From Harmonia axyridis (lineage: Eukaryota > Arthropoda > Insecta > Coleoptera > Coccinellidae), in the NCBI RefSeq assembly GCF_914767665.1, contig NC_059502.1:52186031-52250030 (forward strand): a DNA stretch of 64,000 bases, written 5' to 3'. Below, piece after piece: positions 20,605-33,060 of the stretch (position 1 is the first letter of the stretch; each line of letters starts with the position of its first letter). The notes beneath the pieces were generated by a model, which worked only from the letters and a program-made list of their open reading frames with translations, searched no databases and was not told where the DNA came from. The translations under genes and the position numbers were made by a program.

Positions 20605-20829
20605 TTCATTCCACCTTCAATGCATGTTGTGAAAACCCATATTAATGAACGGCAAAAAAAAATGACGTCCCAAAATGGCGGAAGAATCTAGAATTTCCCC
20701 CCCCCCCAAAAGTGGGTCCTGGATCCGCGCCTGACGTATTTGAGTACTTAAGTGTGTTGGTACGCTTACTAGCTTAGTATCAGTTCAACAGTGGTGAAGT
20801 ACAGAACAGATAATTTTAAAGCTAAAAAG

Positions 20830-21396
20830 ATGTCTTTGGATCATTTATATGAGTTCAGTTTCGAAAAGTTGTACAACGACTGTACAGAAAGGTAATGCTT
20901 TTACATCATTGTTTTCTTTAATTATTTTTGAAACAATATAATCGAATGTTATCTTCAGTTTCTGAATGTTGCATTTTTATAAAGAAATTTTTGTTCAATA
21001 TATGTGTATGAAATGAACGATAACCATATTGTACCTATCAAACAGCGAATTAATATGTACTTTTTTTTTCCTAGGGGTATAACTTTTGAGGAAGACTGCA
21101 GCGTATGTCTGAGTAGGTTGACTGGAGAACTGTACCTAACCGATTGCAGGCATTGTTTTCACAAAGAATGCATCGACAGGTGGTGCTCCAGTTCTTCCAA
21201 ATGTTGTCCGATGTGTAGGACAACGTTAATTTTCGAAGGTACCTTCACTATCTTCGATACAAATTGGCAGAATGTCAATATACATCGTTTCGACAAGATG
21301 GACAGTGATGAAGAATATGAAGAAGATGAAGAAAGTGTTGAAAGTGAAGAGGAAAATGAAGAAGATAATAAAGAAGAAACCAACAGGGAAATTTAA
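20830..21396 (+). CDS. RING-H2 array copy 4
   Basis: Exons 20830-20891 and 21075-21396; protein identical to copy 1. Its upstream region is only about 225 bp of array sequence before the BEL junction. The CRE-like motif, C run (11) and initiator are kept, while the more distal spacer is replaced. Confidence 0.85.
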
Positions 21397-24386
21397 TTTA
21401 AGAGTGATGTTTCCTTCATTAAATTTCCCCTGGTTTATATATCTATAAACTCTTGTTATTTTTGTTTGAGAACAATTCCTATTTTCAGGATTGTAAAAAT
21501 GTGAATCCTACCAGGATAATGATTGAATATCTATTACCTATTCACAGACTAACGAGTACAGAGCGTAATAATTACTAAATCAGTATGAAACTGTTCAATT
21601 ATTTACCTAGAAAAATAAGACCAATTAAAGAAATTAAACTCTTCAAGAGACAATTATTCGAACTGTTAATTAAATGTGAACCATATTCTTTAAATGAATT
21701 TCTCTATTTCTGTATCGTAATGAGTTCATTACAGTTCTAAAAAACAGTGCTGTAATGAACTCATTACAGCATCGTTTTCAGATATATTTTTCGTTTTGTG
21801 GTTGTCTATGCTGACGTCCAATCCTATCAAATTTCAACAAACGTCAATAATTGTCAATATAATATAATTTGGGGATATAGAGAAATGATTTGATACATAT
21901 TCGCAAACTCTCATAATTCAGGTAGTGTTCAATCGATTTCGTCAGACATAATTCATGAATTTAATGTATAATTGTAAATTATGTCTAAATTCGAAACATA
22001 CGATTCATATTCAAATTCCGTAATCTGTCAATTTTCGTAACAGTCACACCAACTGCCAAGATACAATACAAAAGTCACTAGGATATATAATCTGAATTTT
22101 TCATTGAATTTCGACAATATTTCGCAAAACTTGACTGAAATAGAGAAAATATCGTCTAATACTCGTTGCAGAAGGCAATTCCAACACTCATGCGTTCCAA
22201 AACTCGCTCCTTCGTCGCTCGTTTTCGAATTTCGCATTCGTGTTGGAATAGGAGCCCATTCTGCAACTTGTTTTAGAATATACTATTATAGTCTTTTGTC
22301 ATGTACAAATATCATAGATATATTAGTTCATTGATTTATTTTTTTGTAAGGAATTTGTGACTTGTTTTTATCATTTTGTAATGTACATACAATTCTGGAA
22401 ATAAATACCTATTATTATTATTATTATTATCCTAAATTTCAATCTATAACCTTCAAATTTAAGGGAGATAAGGGGTGTGTACCATGATCCTATTACACCC
22501 GGTATGTATATTGATGACCATAAGGTTAGCTTCCTCCAAAACAGTTTCCATTATGCATACAGTACCAGGAATACGAAAAAAAAAGATGAAATATAATGAC
22601 TGTCATTTAATTTTCGATTTAAAATGAATTTCGAACAAGTAGAAACCAAGCCAATCCACAGTATTATTTAGAATTAGGATAAAATATAACAAAATGAAAA
22701 AATTGTTTTCCGAGAAGTAAATCAAAAATTTTCACAGCCTTGAAGTCACAGATAAAGGCCACTCCTACTGTTTTTTTTTGAGCTGATTCGCGTGTGAGCT
22801 TCTCCTACTATCGGTCTATTTGATTGAAGATGGTTGAAATATGTGCAGTCAGTTTTTGATAATTACCTGAAGCACGCAAGATTTGGTGTTTGAACACGAA
22901 ATCCAATAATAATCCAAAGACAGTTTGAGGTCGTTTATACAAGAAATTCGTAATTGCCTCTGAAAAGATAAATGATTGTTTTATTGTTGGTTTTTTTCAT
23001 TCAGACTCAAGACAATTATCTTGTCTATGTCTGTGACCTTTTTCATTGAGGAGAAATATAAAAACTATGAAATTTGTGACAAGAAGTAAATAATACAACT
23101 CATTGTAGCTTTTCATCGAAAAAATTTATCTAGGATCAATCGAGTAATTTGAAAAGGAAAAAATTTTATTCGAATGTCTAATATGTATTTAGATATACAT
23201 ATATGTGTTTGAAATGAAAATAACCATATTGTACCTTTCAAACAGCGAATTACAGCCATCTATTAGTAAGTTATTATTAAATGCCATTTCATGAGCCATA
23301 ATAGCTTGACAAATAAACATTTTAAAAAACTTGTAAGAAGTCATCAAACAATAGTGACTTATCTGATAACATCATGCATAAAAAATTATTAATCCATTTT
23401 TTAATTACAAACAGATAGTTGAATAACTTTAAGAAGAAAGTATGAGAATTATTCAACTATCTATCAGTAAATAATTAAATAATGCTTTAATGACCATAAC
23501 GTGATCAGATAAGCAGAAAAAGTTAGACGCTTTTCTTGAAGTTTTTTTAAAATGTTTATTTGTTTTATAATTTTTTTTTCGTGGTATTTATTTATCACTG
23601 ACCCCTGAACAATAAGAATTCAGTTGCTGATATCAGGACCTAATTTAGTTTATTCACAAATTCTTATGGATACCTCTGTTATCTATTAGAAAGTTAAATA
23701 ATGGTTTAATGAACGTGGCATCATCAGATAACCAACAAAAGTTTGACTTAGGTACTCTTAATGAGTGTAGGTACATTTAAAATATTTATTTGTCATATTT
23801 ATAATGACTTACCTAATGAGGTTGACGGCCATTCTGAAAATTTTAACTATCTAATGTATTATCAGATGAATAATTCTTGGAATGTATCTGTCAACAAATA
23901 AGAAACGACAGTTTAACCCTTTTTTGAAATATTTATTTTTACCAAGGTGATAAAATAAATCAGATATAATTGAACGAAAATAAAAATCATATTCTCTTTT
24001 CACATTGTTTAGATTGAATTTCGAAACGTTCAACTAAAGAACGAAATCAGTTTGAGTAGTTTGATACTTCAAAATAAATATCGATATGTAATTAATACAC
24101 TTTGTTACTTCATATAATGTGAAAATACAAGTAAATGAATGGGGACATTTTTTATTCTATTCATTCCACCTTCAATGCATTTTGTGAAAACCCATATTAA
24201 TGAACGGCAAAAAAAAATGACGTCCCAAAATGGCGGAAGAATCTAGAATTTCCCCCCCCCCCCCAAAAGTGGGTCCTGGATCCGCGCCTGACGTATTTGA
24301 GTACTTAAGTGTGTTGGTACGCTTACTAGCTTAGTATCAGTTCAACAGTGGTGAAGTACAGAACAGATAATTTTAAAGCTAAAAAG
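21397..24386. repeat. Array spacer 4, with a 586-bp insertion
   Basis: Standard spacer interrupted at 21701-22286 within the LINE tail. The tail ends near 22430. The hairpin is at 23413-23462. The LINE-tail frame carries the variants CAATTATTTACC and AGACCAATT, shared only with spacer 14. The C run before gene 5 has 13 bases. Confidence 0.85.
21701..22286. mobile_element. 586-bp non-coding insertion with palindromes, copy A
   Basis: The element interrupts AAATGAATT|TATAGTC of the LINE tail. Near its left end GTAATGAGTTCATTACAG and its exact reverse complement face each other across 15 bases (about 21718-21768). Near the right end ATTCCAACACTCATGCG and its near-perfect reverse complement lie about 50 bases apart. 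There is no coding frame, no clear target duplication and no long matching ends. It is probably a non-autonomous mobile element, family unknown. Spacer 14 has the same element at the identical site. Confidence 0.6.
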
Positions 24387-24953
24387 ATGTCTTTGGATCA
24401 TTTATATGAGTTCAGTTTCGAAAAGTTGTACAACGACTGTACAGAAAGGTAATGCTTTTACATCATTGTTTTCTTTAATTATTTTTGAAACAATATAATC
24501 GAATGTTATCTTCAGTTTCTGAATGTTGCATTTTTATAAAGAAATTTTTGTTCAATATATGTGTATGAAATGAACGATAACCATATTGTACCTATCGAAC
24601 AGCGAATTAATATGTACTTTTTTTTTCCTAGGGGTATAACTTTTGAGGAAGACTGCAGCGTATGTCTGAGTAGGTTGACTGGAGAACTGTACCTAACCGA
24701 TTGCAGGCATTGTTTTCACAAAGAATGCATCGACAGGTGGTGCTCCAGTTCTTCCAAATGTTGTCCGATGTGTAGGACAACGTTAATTTTCGAAGGTACC
24801 TTCACTATCTTCGATACAAATTGGCAGAATGTCAATATACATCGTTTCGACAAGATGGACAGTGATGAAGAATATGAAGAAGATGAAGAAAGTGTTGAAA
24901 GTGAAGAGGAAAATGAAGAAGATAATAAAGAAGAAACCAACAGGGAAATTTAA
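24387..24953 (+). CDS. RING-H2 array copy 5
   Basis: Exons 24387-24448 and 24632-24953; protein identical to copy 1. The intron carries CCTATCGAAC instead of CCTATCAAAC, a variant shared with copies 7 and 16. Confidence 0.85.
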
Positions 24954-27348
24954 TTTAAGAGTGATGTTTCCTTCATTAAATTTCCCCTGGTTTATATATC
25001 TATAAACTCTTGTTATTTTTGTTTGAGAACAATTCCTATTTTCAGGATTGTAAAAATGTGAATCCTACCAGGATAATGATTGAATATCTATTACCTATTC
25101 ACAGACTAACGAGTACAGAGCGTAATAATTACTAAATCAGTATGAAACTGTTCAATCATTTACCTAGAAAAATAAGATCAATTAAAGAAATTAAACTCTT
25201 CAAGAGACAATTATTCGAACTGTTAATTAAATGTGAACCATATTCTTTAAATGAATTTATAGTCTTTGTCATGTACAAATATCATAGATATATTAGTTCA
25301 TTGATTTATTTTTTTGTAAGGAATTTGTGACTTGTTTTTATCATTTTGTAATGTACATACAATTCTGGAAATAAATACCTATTATTATTATTATCCTAAA
25401 TTTCAATCTATAACCTTCAAATTTAAGGGAGATAAGGGGTGTGTACCATGATCCTATTACACCCGGTATGTATATTGATGACCATAAGGTTAGCTTCCTC
25501 CAAAACAGTTTCCATTATGCATACAGTACCAGGAATACGAAAAAAAAAGATGAAATATAATGACTGTCATTTAATTTTCGATTTAAAATGAATTTCGAAC
25601 AAGTAGAAACCAAGCCAATCCACAGTATTATTTAGAATTAGGATAAAATATAACAAAATGAAAAAATTGTTTTCCGAGAAGTAAATCAAAAATTTTCACA
25701 GCCTTGAAGTCACAGATAAAGGCCACTCCTACTGTTTTTTTTGAGCTGATTCGCGTGTGAGCTTCTCCTACTATAGGTCTATTTGATTGAAGATGGTTGA
25801 AATATGTGCAGTCAGTTTTTGATAATTACTCGAAGCACGCAAGATTTGGTGTTTGAACACGAAATCCAATAATAATCCAAAGACAGTTTGAGGTCGTTTA
25901 TACAAGAAATTCGTAATTGCCTCTGAAAAGATAAATGATTGTTTTATTGTTGGTTTTTTTCATTCAGACTCAAGACAATTATCTTGTCTATGTCTGTGAC
26001 CTTTTTCATTGAGGAGAAATATAAAAACTATGAAATTTGTGACAAGAAGTAAATAATACAACTCATTGTAGCTTTTCATCGAAAAAATTTATCTAGGATC
26101 AATCGAGTAATTTGAAAAGGAAAAAATTTTATTCGAATGTCTAATATGTATTTAGATATACATATATGTGTTTGAAATGAAAATAACCATATTGTACCTT
26201 TCAAACAGCGAATTACAGCCATCTATTAGTAAGTTATTATTAAATGCCATTTCATGAGCAATAATAGCTTGACAAATAAAAATTTTAAAAAACTTGTAAG
26301 AAGTCATCAAACAATAGTGACTTATCTGATAACATCATGCATAAAAAATTATTAATCCATTTTTTAATTACAAACAGATAGTTGAATAACTTTGAGAAGA
26401 AAGTATGAGAATTATTCAACTATCTATCAGTAAATAATTAAATAATGCTTTAATGACCATAACGTGATCAGATAAGCAGAAAAAGTTAGACGCTTTTCTT
26501 GAAGTTTTTTTAAAATGTTTATTTGTTTTATAATTTTTTTTTCGTGGTATTTATTTATCACTGACCCCTGAACAATAAGAATTCAGTTGCTGATATCAGG
26601 ACCTAATTTAGTTTATTCACAAATTCTTATGGATACCTCTGTTATTTATTAGAAAGTTAAATAATGGTTTAATGAACGTGGCATCATCAGATAACCAACA
26701 AAAGTTTGACTTAGGTACTCTTAATGAGTGTAGGTACATTTAAAATATTTATTTGTCATATTTATAATGACTTACCTAATGAGGTTGACGGCCATTCTGA
26801 AAATTTTAACTATCTAATGTATTATCAGATGAATAATTCTTGGAATGTATCTGTCAACAAATAAGAAACGACAGTTTAACCCTTTTTTGAAATATTTATT
26901 TTTACCAAGGTGATAAAATAAATCAGATATAATTGAACGAAAATAAAAATCATATTCTCTTTTCACATTGTTTAGATTGAATTTCGAAACGTTCAACTAA
27001 AGAACGAAATCAGTTTGAGTAGTTTGATACTTCAAAATAAATATCGATATGTAATTAATACACTTTGTTACTTCATATAATGTGAAAATACAAGTGAATG
27101 AATGGGGACATTTTTTATTCTATTCATTCCACCTTCAATGCATTTTGTGAAAACCCATATTAATGAACGGCAAAAAAAAATGACGTCCCAAAATGGCGGA
27201 AGAATCTAGAATTCCCCCCCCCCCCCAAAAGTGGGTCCTGGATCCGCGCCTGACGTATTTGAGTACTTAAGTGTGTTGGTACGCTTACTAGCTTAGTATC
27301 AGTTCAACTGTGGTGAAGTACAGAACAGATAATTTTAAAGCTAAAAAG
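24954..27348. repeat. Array spacer 5 (standard form)
   Basis: LINE tail ends near 25394; its C-terminal frame is lengthened to 62 codons (25142-25330) by loss of one T in TAGTCTTTGTCATG, a change shared only with spacer 15. The hairpin is at 26376-26425. Private variants include CTATAGGTC near 25774 and ATTACTCGAAGC near 25826. The C run has 13 bases. Confidence 0.85.
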
Positions 27349-27914
27349 ATGTCTTTGGATCATTTATATGAGTTCAGTTTCGAAAAGTTGTACAACGACT
27401 GTACAGAAAGGTAATGCTTTTACATCATTGTTTTCTTTAATTATTTTTGAAACAATATAATCGAATGTTATCTTCAGTTTCTGAATGTTGCATTTTTATA
27501 AAGAAATTTTTGTTCAATATATGTGTATGAAATGAACGATAACCATATTGTACCTATCAAACAGCGAATTAATATGTACTTTTTTTTCCTAGGGGTATAA
27601 CTTTTGAGGAAGACTGCAGCGTATGTCTGAGTAGGTTGACTGGAGAACTGTACCTAACCGATTGCAGGCATTGTTTTCACAAAGAATGCATCGACAGGTG
27701 GTGCTCCAGTTCTTCCAAATGTTGTCCGATGTGTAGGACAACGTTAATTTTCGAAGGTACCTTCACTATCTTCGATACAAATTGGCAGAATGTCAATATA
27801 CATCGTTTCGACAAGATGGACAGTGATGAAGAATATGAAGAAGATGAAGAAAGTGTTGAAAGTGAAGAGGAAAATGAAGAAGATAATAAAGAAGAAACCA
27901 ACAGGGAAATTTAA
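27349..27914 (+). CDS. RING-H2 array copy 6
   Basis: Exons 27349-27410 and 27593-27914; protein identical to copy 1. As in copy 1, the T run before the 3' splice site is 8 bases, giving a 182-bp intron. CAACTG replaces CAACAG just downstream of the candidate initiator. Confidence 0.85.
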
Positions 27915-29132
27915 TTTAAGAGTGATGTTTCCTTCATTAAATTTCCCCTGGTTTATATATCTATAAACTCTTGTTATTTTTGTTTGAGAACAATTCCTAT
28001 TTTCAGGATTGTAAAAATGTGAATCCTACCAGGATAATGATTGAATATCTATTACCTATTCACAGACTAACGAGTACAGAGCGTAATAATTACTAAATCA
28101 GTATGAAACTGTTCAATCATTTACCTAGAAAAATAAGATCAATTAAAGAAATTAAACTCTTCAAGAGACAATTATTCGAACTGTTAATTAAATGTGAACC
28201 ATATTCTTTAAATGAATTTATAGTCTTTTGTCATGTACAAATATCATAGATATATTAGTTCATTGATTTATTTTTTTGTAAGGAATTTGTGACTTGTTTT
28301 TATCATTTTGTAATGTACATACAATTCTGGAAATAAATACCTATTATTATTATTATTATTATCCTAAATTTCAATCTATAACCTTCAAATTTAAGGGAGA
28401 TAAGGGGTGTGTACCATGATCCTATTACACCCGGTATGTATATTGATGACCATAAGGTTAGCTTCCTCCAAAACAGTTTCCATTATGCATACAGTACCAG
28501 GAATACGAAAAAAAAAGATGAAATATAATGACTGTCATTTAATTTTCGATTTAAAATGAATTTCGAACAAGTAGAAACCAAGCCAATCCACAGAATTATT
28601 TAGAATTAGGATAAAATATAACAAAATGAAAAAATTGTTTTCCGAGAAGTAAATCAAAAATTTTCACAGCCTTGAAGTCACAGATAAAGGCCACTCCTAC
28701 TGTTTTTTTTGAGCTGATTCGCGTGTGAGCTTCTCCTACTATCGGTCTATTTGATTGAAGATGGTTGAAATATGTGCAGTCAGTTTTTGATAATTACCTG
28801 AAGCACGCAAGATTTGGTGTTTAAACACGAAATCCAATAATAATCCAAAGACAGTTTGAGGTCGTTTATACAAGAAACTCGTATTTGCCTCTGAAAAGAT
28901 AAATGATTGTTTTATTGTTGGTTTTTTTCATTCAGACTCAAGACAATTATCTTGTCTATGTCTGTGACCTTTTTCATTGAGGAGAAATATAAAAACTATG
29001 AAATTTGTGACAAGAAGTAAATAATACAACTCATTGTAGCTTTTCATCGGAAAAATTTATCTAGGATCAATCGAGTAATTTGAAAAGGAAAAAATTTTAT
29101 TCGAATGTCTAATATGTATTTAGATATACATA

Positions 29133-31308
29133 CAGTGGACTCTCGATAAGTCGAACATCGGTAAGTCGAACTCTTTGATAAGTCGAACTGTTTCTCCAGT
29201 CCCGATTCCTGCGTATCTTACCCTATGTAATTTCACCTCAATGAGTCGAACAGTGTTCTTGGGACTAAAGAGACTATTAGATGAGTCGAACTGCTGGAAG
29301 GGCTCCGCGGAAATCTCCACCTCTATGAGTCGTACTCCTGACCACCATCGCCTCAATGAGTCGAACTTTTTGATCTCACGAATGAAAGCGAAAAGGATTC
29401 GTTACGCAAACCAATCACCACAAGTGGCAGCCACCATAATGTGTTCTTCAACCGCTCAGGAGTCGAGGGACATTAGTTCAATTCATTCCTTATTTGTTTA
29501 TGAAGCCATCGTGTGCCAAGAGCGTTATAAGTCATGGCTCCGCGAAAACTCAAAATTTTATCAGTAGCAGATAAACTGGAACTCATTCGGGAAGTAGAGA
29601 AAGGCGAAAAAAGTAAAAGCCTCATCGCTATCCAGTTCGGAATTCCTAAATCTACCCTGTCAACCATCATCAAAAACAAAATGAAAATCATCGCTTCCAC
29701 TGCAGAAGGAAAATCAGTACACCGGTACCGTCAAAAATTGCCTCAGCACTCAGATGTTGAAAAATGTTTGATAAAGTGGTTCCAGGAAACGCGCAAAAAC
29801 AATATTCCAGTAAATGGACCACTTCTTCAACAGAAAGCGAAGGAATTCGCATCTTCCCTAGGCCACGAATTTGCAGCGAGTAGTGGTTGGCTATCCAATT
29901 TTAAAAAAAGGTACGGAATTGCTGGAAGAACCTTGTCAGGCGAAAGTGCTAGCGTTAATGAAGACACTTGTGCTGAATGGCTAGCTCATCTATCGGATTT
30001 ATTGGAAACGTACACATCCGATGAGATCTACAACGCAGACGAAACCGGGCTGTTTTACAGATGTTTACCCAACAAAACATTAGATTTCAAAAACACAGAT
30101 TGTCATGGTGGTAAGGAAAGTAAAGAACGTTTAACTGTTTTGCTTGCTGTTAATATGAGCGGTTCAGTGAAACATGTACCATGCGTTATAGGCAAATCGT
30201 TGAAGCCCCGTTGTTTCAAAAATGTTAAAACCTTTCCTACAGAGTATACTGCGAATTCTAGAGCATGGATGACTGGAATTATTTTTAGAGAATGGTTGCA
30301 AAAGTGGGATAACGAGTTGACAAAAAAAAAGAAGAGGGCTCTTCTCTTCATAGACAATTGTCCAGCTCATAATCCCTTGCCTGTTCTTATATCGTTAAAA
30401 GTAGAGTTTCTACCACCAAACACGACATCGAAACTACAGCCCTTGGATTTGGGAATCATTAAAAATTTTAAGGTTAAATACCGTACTGAAGTAGTAAACC
30501 ATGTGCTTCGACAAATACAGGAAAATCGTGCTGTAGTCCCAATAAATGTATTAGAAGCTCTACATTTCATCAAGAAGGCATGGGATGAAGTGAGCCCTCG
30601 AACAATTCAGAATTGTTTTTCTGCATGTGGATTCGACGTGATTACCACCGATGAATCAGACACAGCGCTGGAAAATCCAGAAGAAGTGGAAATTGATGGA
30701 TGGGGAATCCTTTCATCTGTATTTGATGTGGATGCAAACTTTAACGAATTTGTGGAGGTGGATTGTGATCTACCGGTATGCTTTCCACCTACAGATGAAA
30801 GCATCGTACGTGAAGTGTTAGGAAGGGAAGAAGAAGACGATGCAGGTTTGGACAATTTGGAGGACCCTGAAATTGAGCCACCTACACCACCAACTGTTCA
30901 AGAAGCTAGACAAGCTATCGATACGATCAGATGTTTTCTGGAAAGTTCTGAAGATATCGAATACGACATTTTCAGGAAACTAAATGAAATATCTTCGGTC
31001 GTTTCCAAATTGGAAAAAAAACGTTTAAAGCAAATGAAAATTAACGATTTTTTTAAACCCGTATGAATTTTATGAAGATATGTGATTAGAATATGTACAA
31101 TGTATGTATACATATTTTTCATTAAATGTAAAATACATATACGCTTGCTTCTCATTGACTAACGATGATCAATATGTATTACCTCGAGTTTTTCCCTCAA
31201 TGAGTCGAACTCCCACCTCAATAACTCGAACGTTTGGTGAGCCGAACTATAGATAAGTCGAACAGTTTTATGTGGTCCCTGGGAGTTCGACTTATCGAGA
31301 GTCCACTG
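29133..31308 (+). mobile_element. Complete Tigger/pogo-type DNA transposon, 2176 bp
   Basis: The ends are perfect 24-bp terminal inverted repeats (29133-29156 and 31285-31308), beginning CAGTGGACTCTCGATAAG. TA occurs on both sides (29131-29132, 31309-31310). The empty array site reads ATATACATATATGTG, so a TA duplication is proven by comparison with the other spacers. Variants of AAGTCGAAC recur many times inside both ends. One intact 510-codon transposase lies between. All parts needed for autonomous movement appear present. Confidence 0.95.
29534..31066 (+). CDS. Tigger/pogo-family transposase, intact, 510 aa
   Basis: A single uninterrupted frame. Residues 1-55 form a CENP-B-type N-terminal helix-turn-helix (KLKILSVADKLELI, IPKSTLSTII). 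Residues 70-130 form the second, Tc5/CENP-B-like DNA-binding domain (GWLSNFKKRYGI). The DDE_1 catalytic domain spans about 160-350: D169 in NADETGLF, D274 in FIDNCPAHN and D305 in LQPLDLG. The 30 residues between the last two agree with the pogo DD30D pattern. The tail is acidic and the extreme C-terminus (MKINDFFKP) resembles a PCNA-binding PIP-like motif, as reported for pogo. ATG 29534 fits the start of the HTH domain. The enzyme is expected to cut at the CAGTGG ends and insert at TA. Confidence 0.93.
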   Translation: MAPRKLKILSVADKLELIREVEKGEKSKSLIAIQFGIPKSTLSTIIKNKMKIIASTAEGKSVHRYRQKLPQHSDVEKCLIKWFQETRKNNIPVNGPLLQQKAKEFASSLGHEFAASSGWLSNFKKRYGIAGRTLSGESASVNEDTCAEWLAHLSDLLETYTSDEIYNADETGLFYRCLPNKTLDFKNTDCHGGKESKERLTVLLAVNMSGSVKHVPCVIGKSLKPRCFKNVKTFPTEYTANSRAWMTGIIFREWLQKWDNELTKKKKRALLFIDNCPAHNPLPVLISLKVEFLPPNTTSKLQPLDLGIIKNFKVKYRTEVVNHVLRQIQENRAVVPINVLEALHFIKKAWDEVSPRTIQNCFSACGFDVITTDESDTALENPEEVEIDGWGILSSVFDVDANFNEFVEVDCDLPVCFPPTDESIVREVLGREEEDDAGLDNLEDPEIEPPTPPTVQEARQAIDTIRCFLESSEDIEYDIFRKLNEISSVVSKLEKKRLKQMKINDFFKPV

Positions 31309-32495
31309 TATATGTGTTTGAAATGAAAATAACCATATTGTACCTTTCAAACAGCGAATTACAGCCATCTATTAGTAAGTTATTATTAAATGCCATTTCA
31401 TGAGCCATAATAGCTTGACAAATAAACATTTTAAAAAACTTGTAAGAAGTCATCAAACAATAGTGACTTATCTGATAACATCATGCATAAAAAATTATTA
31501 ATCCATTTTTTAATTACAAACAGATAGTTGAATAACTTTAAGAAGAAAGTATGAGAATTATTCAACTATCTATCAGTAAATAATTAAATAATGCTTTAAT
31601 GACCATAACGTGATCAGATAAGCAGAAAAAGTTAGACGCTTTTCTTGAAGTTTTTTTAAAATGTTTATTTGTTTTATAATTTTTTTTTCGTGGTATTTAT
31701 TTATCACTGACCCCTGAACAATAAGAATTTAGTTGCTGATATCAGGACCTAATTTAGTTTATTCACAAATTCTTATGGATACCTCTGTTATCTATTAGAA
31801 AGTTAAATAATGGTTTAATGAACGTGGCATCATCAGATAACCAACAAAAGTTTGACTTAGGTACTCTTAATGAGTGTAGGTACATTTAAAATATTTATTT
31901 GTCATATTTATAATGACTTACCTAATGAGGTTGACGACCATTCTGAAAATTTTAACTATCTAATGTATTATCAGATGAATAATTCTTGGAATGTATCTGT
32001 CAACAAATAAGAAACGACAGTTTAACCCTTTTTTGAAATATTTATTTTTACCAAGGTGATAAAATAAATCAGATATAATTGAACGAAAATAAAAATCATA
32101 TTCTCTTTTCACATTGTTTAGATTGAATTTCGAAACGTTCAACTAAAGAACGAAATCAGTTTGAGTAGTTTGATACTTCAAAATAAATATCGATATGTAA
32201 TTAATACACTTTGTTACTTCATATAATGTGAAAATACAAGTAAATGAATGGGGACATTTTTTATTCTATTCATTCCACCTTCAATGCATTTTGTGAAAAC
32301 CCATATTAATGAACGGCAAAAAAAATGACGTCCCAAAATGGCGGAAGAATCTAGAATTTCCCCCCCCCCCCCCAAAAGTGGGTCCTGGATCCGCGCCTGA
32401 CGTATTTGAGTACTTAAGTGTGTTGGTACGCTTACTAGCTTAGTATCAGTTCAACAGTGGTGAAGTACAGAACAGATAATTTTAAAGCTAAAAAG

Positions 32496-33060
32496 ATGTC
32501 TTTGGATCATTTATATGAGTTCAGTTTCGAAAAGTTGTACAACGACTGTACAGAAAGGTAATGCTTTTACATCATTGTTTTCTTTAATTATTTTTGAAAC
32601 AATATAATCGAATGTTATCTTCAGTTTCTGAATGTTGCATTTTTATAAAGAAATTTTTGTTCAATATATGTGTATGAAGAACGATAACCATATTGTACCT
32701 ATCGAACAGCGAATTAATATGTACTTTTTTTTTCCTAGGGGTATAACTTTTGAGGAAGACTGCAGCGTATGTCTGAGTAGGTTGACTGGAGAACTGTACC
32801 TAACCGATTGCAGGCATTGTTTTCACAAAGAATGCATCGACAGGTGGTGCTCCAGTTCTTCCAAATGTTGTCCGATGTGTAGGACAACGTTAATTTTCGA
32901 AGGTACCTTCACTATCTTCGATACAAATTGGCAGAATGTTAATATACATCGTTTCGACAAGATGGACAGTGATGAAGAATATGAAGAAGATGAAGAAAGT
33001 GTTGAAAGTGAAGAGGAAAATGAAGAAGATAATAAAGAAGAAACCAACAGGGAAATTTAA
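32496..33060 (+). CDS. RING-H2 array copy 7
   Basis: Exons 32496-32557 and 32739-33060; protein identical to copy 1. The intron is 181 bp because two bases are lost (GTATGAAGAACG). A silent change (AATGTTAAT) at N87-N89 is shared with copies 11, 12 and 16. Confidence 0.85.

Larger units (their letters stand above)
15611..20829. repeat. Array spacer 3, partly replaced by a BEL/Pao fragment
   Basis: Standard spacer up to 17337 (LINE tail end near 16063 with the longest TTA run seen, hairpin 17046-17095). BEL/Pao sequence follows to about 20604. The array resumes inside TTCATTCCACC. By comparison with spacer 2, 455 bp of spacer (equivalent to 14363-14817) are missing at the junction. The variant AAATTCAAGGG near 16091 is shared only with spacer 13. 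Confidence 0.85.
27915..32495. repeat. Array spacer 6, with a Tigger-like transposon
   Basis: Standard spacer (LINE tail end near 28362, hairpin 31522-31571) split by the transposon at 29133-31308. The variants GAAACTCGTATTTGCC (near 28875) and GACGACC (near 31933) flank the insertion and recur in spacer 15, which lacks it. The C run before gene 7 has 14 bases. Confidence 0.85.

Noticed and set aside
25142..25330. A 62-aa plus-strand frame (MKLFNHLPRK...) in spacers 5 and 15 as a gene.
   Set aside because: It is the C-terminal end of a truncated LINE, lengthened by loss of one T; there is no start or body of a gene upstream.
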